This document shows positions 57,101-64,000 of a DNA stretch of 64,000 nt, one piece after another; position 1 is the stretch's first letter; each line of letters opens with the position of its first letter. This DNA comes from Phyllostachys edulis (lineage: Eukaryota > Streptophyta > Magnoliopsida > Poales > Poaceae): positions 59,352,488 through 59,416,487 of the forward strand of contig CM070551.1 in assembly GCA_036346405.1 (NCBI GenBank). The letters run 5' to 3'. A program made the translations under genes and the position numbers. The notes under the pieces were generated by a model. It worked only from the letters and a program-made list of their open reading frames with translations. It was not told the DNA's origin and made no database searches.

Positions 57101-57900
57101 TTGGCGGACTTGTGGACGAGGAGCGACGAGATGCGCGCCCACTAGTTCTTGCTGAACTTCATCACGGCCGCCTTGAGGATCTCGGCAAGAAGTGTGCTGG
57201 ACTCCAAGATATCCCCTTTCTTGCAGAGAGCATGCAAGAACTTATTGACAGTGACAAGATCAGGGAACAACTGTCTCTGGAGCATTTCATCAAACAGGTG
57301 ATGAGCGCCATGTCCGTGCAGTAGGCGCCAGCTCCAGCAACGCAGCCACGCTCCGGTAAGGTGTGCGGGAGCCGCAAGGCGACGCGCGGCCGGCCGGTGA
57401 GGCAGAAGGACCTGAGGCGGATGGTGTGGGTGTGGGCGTCGGGAGCAAGGCCGGTGGCAAGCATCCTGATGAAGACCTTGTGGGCCTAGTCGTGGTAGGC
57501 GGAATCGACGAGGGCGATGATGGCGCGGTGGAAGGAGGCGAGGGGTGTGGACTGGGCGGCGGCCAGCAGTGACGAGGGGAGCAGGGTGTCGTGCGGCCAG
57601 GAGGAACAGAGGTCAGAGGTCAGAGTGGCTCAGTGCTGTGCATAAATAGGAGGGGCGGAGAGCCGGAGATGGCTGGCGGCATGAGCTTGATGGTGAAACG
57701 ACAGGAGCTGGGCGACATGGGCTGCATGGGCGAGGACCTGCGTGGCGACGGCTTGAGCGGTGGTGTCGACAGCAACTCCATGCATGGATGCAACGTGGAG
57801 CAAAGCTCCTGAGAGCGTTGACGCCGAGGGAAAACGGGCGATGGTGTAGCTGGCTTGGTAGCGGCGATGTGGTTCGGCTGCAGCAGCTGGCTCAAAATGG
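57100..57900 (-). pseudogene. PPR (pentatricopeptide repeat) gene fragment, minus strand
   Basis: On the minus strand (about 57550-57370) SFHRAIIALVDSAYHD is followed by a stop, then AHKVFIRMLATGLAPDAHTH. RLRSFCLTGRPRVALRLPHT continues and then shifts frame. HLFDEMLQRQLFPDLVTVNK and FLHALCKKGDILESSTLLAE follow at about 57305-57180, then ILKAAVMKFSKN and a stop. These are consecutive PPR motifs of the type in mitochondrial RNA-processing and restorer-like proteins. The upstream 57900-57590 looks like a Pro/Ser-rich targeting region. It has one frameshift and a stop, and it is far shorter than a normal PPR gene. It is probably captured by, or inserted in, the surrounding LTR. Confidence 0.8.
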
Positions 57901-59090
57901 TTCGGCCGGAGAAATAGTAGGAAAGGAAAAGAATACGATTGGAAAATCGGGAAAGCGGAAAAAGAATAGAATTTTAGGTTTGCTAAAATTGTAGTATTCG
58001 CTTTAAGAAATTCTCATGTGATGATAAATGATATCTGACATTTACTAAAGAATTCTAAATGGGGCTTTTGTACATTTGCAAAATCAGGTTTCGAGTTTTA
58101 TGCTTTTGACCTTTAGGGTTTATACTTCAGCAATATTTCACATGGCAACATTTTAGGTTAACTTTGTTATGACGATTTAATTTGTATCTGGTTCTTTTAC
58201 TTTTACATTATATGTCTTCTAGGGTTTCCGTAATTAGGGTTCTCGCTCCTAGGATTTTCTGTTTTAGACCTCTTGTGCTGGCAAGAGAGAAAATGTCCTT
58301 CAAACAATTCAAAAAAAAATGCAGGCAAACAGAACATCATTAGCTAATCACACAAAAAGTTTTAAAAATATCATATTTTTGTATTTTGAAATTTTTGGAA
58401 TGTTACATCTGGGAGGTGCTAGCATTGGCTTAAATAGCTGAGAGGGGGAAGAGAGCCGTTGAGGCACTGACGGTTGCGTGGAGCTAGCGGCATGGGAGTG
58501 CGCTGAGCATGCCATAGCGGCGAGGACGGCCACTTGCGTCAGGGCATGACTTGGAGGGCTGGGGTGCTGAGGCGCTGCACAGATGAGGAGGTGTGGAGCG
58601 GGTGCGCTTACGGGACAAGGCGAGGGCGCAAACGTAGCAGCGACTTCGGTGCACACACGAGCGGGGCAGATGGGATGGCAGGGGAGCGGCTCGGCGACGA
58701 AACGGGATGAAGCAGAGTAGGTGGCGCTGCTGAGCTGGGGCGCGTCTTGTGCGTCTGTCTGTGGCCGACGGCGCGCCGACGAGTGGGGGCATGCTCTGCG
58801 CAGCAGGGCGGCTTGGGGCTAACCTAGAGAGAAGAAAGGCAGGGGAGGATGGGCCAACTGGGCCGAAAGGGAGCAAAGGGAGTGGGCCAAGCCCCAGGGA
58901 GGAAATGGGCCGAGCCCAACAGAGCGGAAAATTTTTGAATTGAGATTCAAATTAAAATTTGAATCCGGGATTTGAAATGAGGTGGAAGAAGAGAGTTTTG
59001 CACATACACAAATAATTTGAAATAGTTTTTTTTAAGCAAAACGACAAACGGGGAAAATACTATTCATCGACCGAAAACGGGGATGTTACA

Positions 59091-60344
59091 CAGTCGCTAG
59101 TTGGTATAGAACTTTCCAAATAATACTATAATTTCTTTTTGCTATTATTATGTACATAGACCCCCGGATTCGCTATAGAGCCCGCGAATTTTGTATCTGA
59201 TTCTTCAAATCCGAACCTATTTAGGGAATGGGGTTTAGGTTCACAATGGAATATCTTTAAGAAAAAAATTGGCATACCACGAACCCAAACCCTCTACCGT
59301 GACTTGGATGGACCACGTTTTTAGTAACTTTTGTGAGAATAGAGACTTCATGCTTGCTTTGGTGACATTGAAATTGCTATCCTAATTGGAAAAAGCTATA
59401 AATTCCCATGTTAATTGGAGTGGAGTAAAAAAACGGATTTCTTCACCCTGATGAACTTAGAACAAAACACTGGAGAGGCTCCAAGATCCCTAGGGTGTTC
59501 TCAAAAGGCTTGGTAGCATATATGTTTGTTGCCGGCGAAAGACACTCATAAAGGAAAAAAAATTCAATCCAATTTCAGTCATCAGTCATGACTTACTCAA
59601 CTCCTCTTAAGTGAAACGGAGCTCAGGGGCTCCAAAGAGCATTCGTAGTGGAGGCGTACGGGAATTGCTATTCACTAGTTTGTCCATACACAGAGATGGT
59701 TTGTAGGTTGTGAGTCCAGATAATGCTCCTCTCTAGAGGGGATGGCAAGAGTCAGAATTACCCCCACATATGCATGGGAGTTACTGCTGAACATATTTTC
59801 TTGAGGATGGTTAATTGATTTTCAGCCTTCCAGCCTGTTGGAGATTTATTTATTTATTTTCTTGAGAAGGAAAGTCAAACGCAATTTGATTAGTGTCTAC
59901 AATAGTTTGTTTTTTAGCTTGTTACTAAGAGGAGAGAGAGAGTATTCAATCTAATAAAAAGAAACAAGTCTTTCCATGGATTGTTTCTTGAGCTTGTGTC
60001 TAAGACTTTAATTGCTACAAGTGTGCATGATTCTTGATGATCAATAATGAAGTACAACTTTGTGGCCTACATGTTTTAGCTCATTTATCATATCAATAAT
60101 AAAGTTGGGCTGCACAAATGATCTGGTGGATATTTTGCTTTAAGAAAGTGGGACCCACAAAACGTGTTTTTAGGTAACAAGTAAGTCTCCAATAGAATAT
60201 TTGGTTGTTTCTTGTGTCTTGGTATTAACAATTTGCTAGTTTCTTTATCTAGAAACAATCTCACCTTCTCTCCTCCATATCACCTAAATGCTGATGTGGC
60301 AACCCTTTAATAACAGCTAATGTGTACTGTTGTAGATGTTCTTA
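59091..60344. other. Non-coding sequence between LTR copies, no gene seen
   Basis: No recognisable protein. 59930-60275 begins and ends with loosely inverted GGAGAGA/AAGAAAC-type blocks that could be a decayed miniature transposon, but the match is weak. Confidence 0.35.
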
Positions 60345-60349
60345 GTTAC

Positions 60350-60581
60350 TGTTGGCCCTTGAAGCTTCTAGCAAAAACAAGAGTCGGATTGAGCTGTTAA
60401 TTCAGGTGGCAACGAAAGAATACATGTGCTGTGAGCTGTGCATTGAGTCAGTCTAGTCTAGAGTCGGTGTTCGAAGTCTATAAATAGACTTGACTTTAGT
60501 AGTTCCTTTGTAATGTAAGCTCGTAAGCTTCAGTTATGAATCAATGTAGTTGAGAGTTTGTGATATTATTACTCTGTTTCT
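60350..60581 (+). repeat. Candidate short solo LTR, 232 bp
   Basis: Starts TGTTGGCCCTTGAAGC and is flanked by GTTAC on both sides (60345-60349, 60582-60586). It has a TATA box (TATAAATA, 60479-60486) and a downstream AATGTAA signal, as in a small copia-type LTR. The right end is TTTCT and not the expected CA, so the call is tentative. Confidence 0.45.
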
Positions 60582-60622
60582 GTTACTTTTACTCTGCCCT
60601 TTTGCTTCTTTGTGTCAAAAAA

Positions 60623-63600
60623 TGTTGGACCTCAGGATTTTAATACCCGAAATTCTCGTGTGTATCATACTAGTTCCATGATCAGTGGCTAATACACACA
60701 TCCACACAATATATATACAATATGAAATAAATATAGTACTTAGACGTTTACAAGTTTACATTACACGGCCAAATTAAAATAACAAGTATTGAATGTAGCA
60801 GTGGAAGCATAGCAAATTAAAACCCAAAAGTCCAGCGGTGTGCTCATCCAAACCCTCAGGCAACCGACAAAGACAAGACCCTAACAAGACTCGTCCCCGT
60901 ACCCTCTAGTACCGGGAGCAAAGAAGGCATTGTCCGAAATCGGCTCATCCTCGTACTCTGAACAACAATTTAAGCAAGATTGAGTACATTGTATTCTCAG
61001 CAAGACTTGTAGTGTATTGCAACATAATATAAATGCAAGGCTATCAAGAGATGTGGCTCTATGCTACAAGTTATTTTTAGCATTAAGCAAGTTTTATTCA
61101 CAACATCAATATGTAGTAATTTGCAACAGAAAGTTTAAAGAGCAATTGTCGGTTAATGAAATAACAAGTATGTAACTTAACAATAGTAAATCACAACCCT
61201 CCTCAGCTACTACCAACATTTCATTCTCTACCATAGACATGACACTCAAGTTAAACAACATCAAAACCATCCCAACATTTCTCAACAATACCGTTTTTGC
61301 AAAAGTAGAGACAATACCCGTTGTGGTTGCACTAAGCATGCTTATGACCGCAGGTACGACTATTTAAATAGATTTACACTGCAAAGGTATACAACTTTAC
61401 CCACAGTATATAAGTTCTCTAGTTTGTTCAGTATCCGTCGATACCACCACACACAACATCATAGTATGCAATCTAGAGCCCATAACAAAGCCTTTACATC
61501 ACCTAATCCTAACCTTGCACTAGCCCAATGAATGTTTGCCCTCACATCACCCGGGTACCCCCTGTCTCAGTGAAGCATTCACCGTTGTATCGGCAAGCTT
61601 TGCTCCCAATACCTCAGTGAAGGGATCCCCTTCGAGCAAACCTACGTGGACATGCTCGTACTACTGCGGCCTACCAACATTCAAGGCTAGTTTTCGATGA
61701 TTTAATTAGCTAAGGCCATCCCATACTGGCACATGCGGTTGTACGCTTAGGCTTAGATTGGTCGCATCGGCGTTCGGTCCTTAATTGACCCAGACGAGGA
61801 TCTCCCCCTATCTATATGCAAGAAACCCTCTCATATTCATCAGTTCATAATATAACTCGCCCGAGTTGTAATCTAAGTTTTTTCATTTTTAATTTTATAC
61901 CAAATTAATAGAGGTAACCTCTCTGGACCAACATTTCAAATTCTCCTAGATCCATACTCAACATTCATCCATCGTTCAAATTTACTAAAACTAGAGCTCG
62001 GATAAGCATTTATGCGATATTGTCAATCAAAATACCCAAATCGACATCATCTACTGTCTAAAACATATCATAAGGGCTACAACATTAAGGATATCAACAT
62101 CTCAACGTGGATCATGCATACAATCGGAATATAGCTACCGTTACCCGCAAATATAGCAATTTTAACAAAACATACACGCCTACATAATAGATTTTGCAAA
62201 AAGAAATACAATAATTAAAATAATAGGATCAACATGACCAAAGGGGGTGCTTGCCTTGCTCTGGATGCTCTGAGTATGAGGGTGGTTGATCATCAAATAA
62301 TTTGTTTGCGCTTTCAACATCTATTCAAAAGAGCCAAAAACAAATCACAAATAGTAAAATACATTCAACAGAAACAAAATCCATATATTTTTGCATATTC
62401 AGATAGGGCATAGTTTTAGATGAATTTTTTTAAAAAAAGATTCATTCAATTTGGAGTTCATATGCAAAAGTTAGTAACGTTTGAATTTGGATCGATTTGA
62501 AAAATCCTGAAATTAAGAAAATGATGATGTGAAAAGCGTGTTTTCTGAGGTTTAACACTTTACAACAGATAAAGCACATTTCCTCTTAATTGAAATTGGT
62601 TTTTTTTCTATTTTTTCTGAATTTTATTAACTTACATGTGGGCCCTACTTGCTAGTCTCTGATGTTTTGATTTCTTGATTTTATTTATAAAAACAGTGGT
62701 GGTCCCACATATGATAGACCCATTAGTTATTAACTAAATGATTAAACCTAGTTTGATTTTAATCCTAAGTTTATTCTCTGACACATGGGGTCCACTTGTT
62801 AGTCTCTCGGTATTAAAACACGTTTTAATTCCGAAAACAGTATGTGGGTCCCGCATGTTAGTGACTTATTTACTAAACATGTTTTAATTAGATTTATGAT
62901 TTTCATTTCAGTCGGTCCCGCATGTCATTGACTTAATCTATTTAACCACTGTGATTAGTGTTAAACAAATCTTAATCGCTAGTGGGACCCACTGTCGGTG
63001 AGAGAAAAGAGAGAAGAACAGAACCAGCAGAACCACGCTGGCTCGGCGAGCTCACCGATGGCAAACGACACGAAGAGTGGCGATGTTGAGTGGTGGAATG
63101 GAAAGAGGGCAGCAAGGCGAAGCTATGGGTGGTAGTGGGGACGAAGGAGATGGCCGAAGGCGGCGTCACGGTGGCGAGGAGCGGCGGAAGCTCTCGGGTC
63201 TGCGACGGGCTTTGCATAGAGGTATTCTCCAGGCTGAAGGACAGACACACTGGACTTAGTGAGTCCAAGTGGTGCTAACGGACCAACCGCAGGGACCTAG
63301 GGTAAACGGAGGTGAGCCGATGACATGTAGCCGCAGCGGCACCATGGGCGGCTACGGGCTCTATTGCGCATCCTACTCGCTCGAGGCGAACTATCTAGCA
63401 CATGAGGTTCAGGAGCTCACCACGAGTGCTACGGTGCAGACAATGAGGTCGGAGACGGCTTGGGGCGACTAGACGATAGTGAACAGCGGTGGCGACATCA
63501 AGCTTCATGGTGATCGAACTCCTCAGCGAAATTGGGCTAAAATGAAGTAATGGGATAGCTTCAGGAGAGTACAAGGATGGATTGAATGACCTTGGTAAGG

Positions 63601-64000
63601 TCAGGGGCTCACCAGAGAGGTATGTCAATGTTGAGCAGCGGTGACGTAGAGAAGGCTCAAGGCGATAGAGTTCTATAGTGATGGAGGAGTTACAAGAAGG
63701 TGTGCATTAGCTCACATGCATGCTGAGGATGGAGGAGGAGGAAGGAATTGGACAATGACTCACCAGGGTGGCAAAAAACAACAAAGATGGCTATGGTGGT
63801 CAGATTTAGGGAAGAAGCTCAATTCCGGTGCCTTGCTACGAGTTAGAGTTGGGCCGGGCGAATTCATCCCAAATGAGGTAGTGGGAAAAATAAAGGGTTT
63901 TCGAATTTTTGAAGTGGATGAATGGTTTCTAAATTTTTAATCATGGCAAACGGGTTCCAAAAATTATGTAAATTTTTGTGGAGGCTCCTAACACAGTATG
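60623..64000 (-). repeat. Long LTR, minus orientation, copy F, runs off the window
   Basis: Its 3' end begins on the plus strand with TGTTGGACCTCAGG. Reversed, GTGTGTATTAGCCACTGATC aligns with GTGTGCACTAGCTACTGATC near 31910 of the plus-strand copy. GAGTACATTG, ATGCAAGGCTATCAAGAG and TATCGACGG-type blocks recur in the expected order. A G-rich leader (63000-63980) is at the right. Short Gly/Arg-rich frames there (63077-63940) are compositional. The 5' end lies beyond 64000. Confidence 0.7.

Larger units (their letters stand above)
53702..59090 (-). repeat. Long LTR copy D, main piece
   Basis: Continues the LTR split by the CACTA. 53960-54110 matches copies E and F. The right end (plus strand …GGGGATGTTACA, 59090) is TGTAACATCCCC on the minus strand, a standard start for this LTR type. 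Near it GGGCCAAGCCC and GGGCCGAGCCC precede an A/T-rich U3. Total length without the CACTA is about 5.5 kb, long because a foreign block with a PPR fragment (about 56540-57990) lies inside. No flanking duplication could be matched. Confidence 0.7.

Noticed and set aside
59930..60275. Possible MITE with GGAGAGA/GAAAC inverted ends
   Set aside because: The inverted match is short and interrupted, with no target duplication.

Overview
This window reads as intergenic DNA from a grass (Poaceae). It is almost wholly nested, decayed transposable elements plus a few broken fragments of host genes. I see no intact host gene, no rRNA or tRNA gene and no CRISPR array. The evidence for a grass is the plant Ty3/gypsy and CACTA families, plant-specific gene remnants (pentatricopeptide repeat, wall-associated kinase, UBP27-like ubiquitin protease), GC-rich monocot-style coding fragments and the sheer density of LTR sequence. 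I cannot name the species. Layout, 1-20847: the end of a chromovirus pol gene and the start of its 3' LTR (3-1872) abut the tail of a coding-less LTR element (a LARD). That LARD has a 2.1 kb LTR (2153-2525 plus 12738-14444), a 4.3 kb internal region (14445-18744) and a second LTR (18745-20847). The first LTR is split by a 10.2 kb insertion flanked by a 10 bp duplication. Inside that insertion lies a minus-strand gag-only Ty3/gypsy element (2795-11667, target duplication TTTCC), and inside its left LTR lies a 3.4 kb solo LTR (3179-6582, duplication GGGCG) carrying captured gene fragments. This gives four layers of nesting, three of them dated by target-site duplications. Layout, 20848-33240: a minus-strand Tat-lineage Ty3/gypsy element with gag, protease, reverse transcriptase and RNase H, all disabled. 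Its LTR has hairpin-forming U3 minisatellites, and a second LTR of the same family follows with the start of an antisense Transposase_28-type ORF. Then come two plus-strand copies of a second long-LTR superfamily. Layout, 33241-41300: a minus-strand UBP27-like ubiquitin protease pseudogene with recognisable exons, a duplicated exon/intron block, a wall-associated kinase fragment and small repeats. Layout, 41297-64000: three minus-strand copies of the same long-LTR superfamily. The middle copy is split by a 9.0 kb CACTA transposon (44684-53698, identical 14 bp termini, duplication AAT). The CACTA carries a TNPD-type transposase and a TNPA-type gene fused to a Ulp1-like protease domain, and it has a third, internal subterminal-repeat array that suggests a composite origin. 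The same LTR also contains a minus-strand PPR gene fragment. The window ends inside the third LTR copy. The genes do not work together as a pathway; the relationships are those of parasites inserted into one another. Methylation-type decay (C to T nonsense changes) and small deletions account for most of the visible inactivation.
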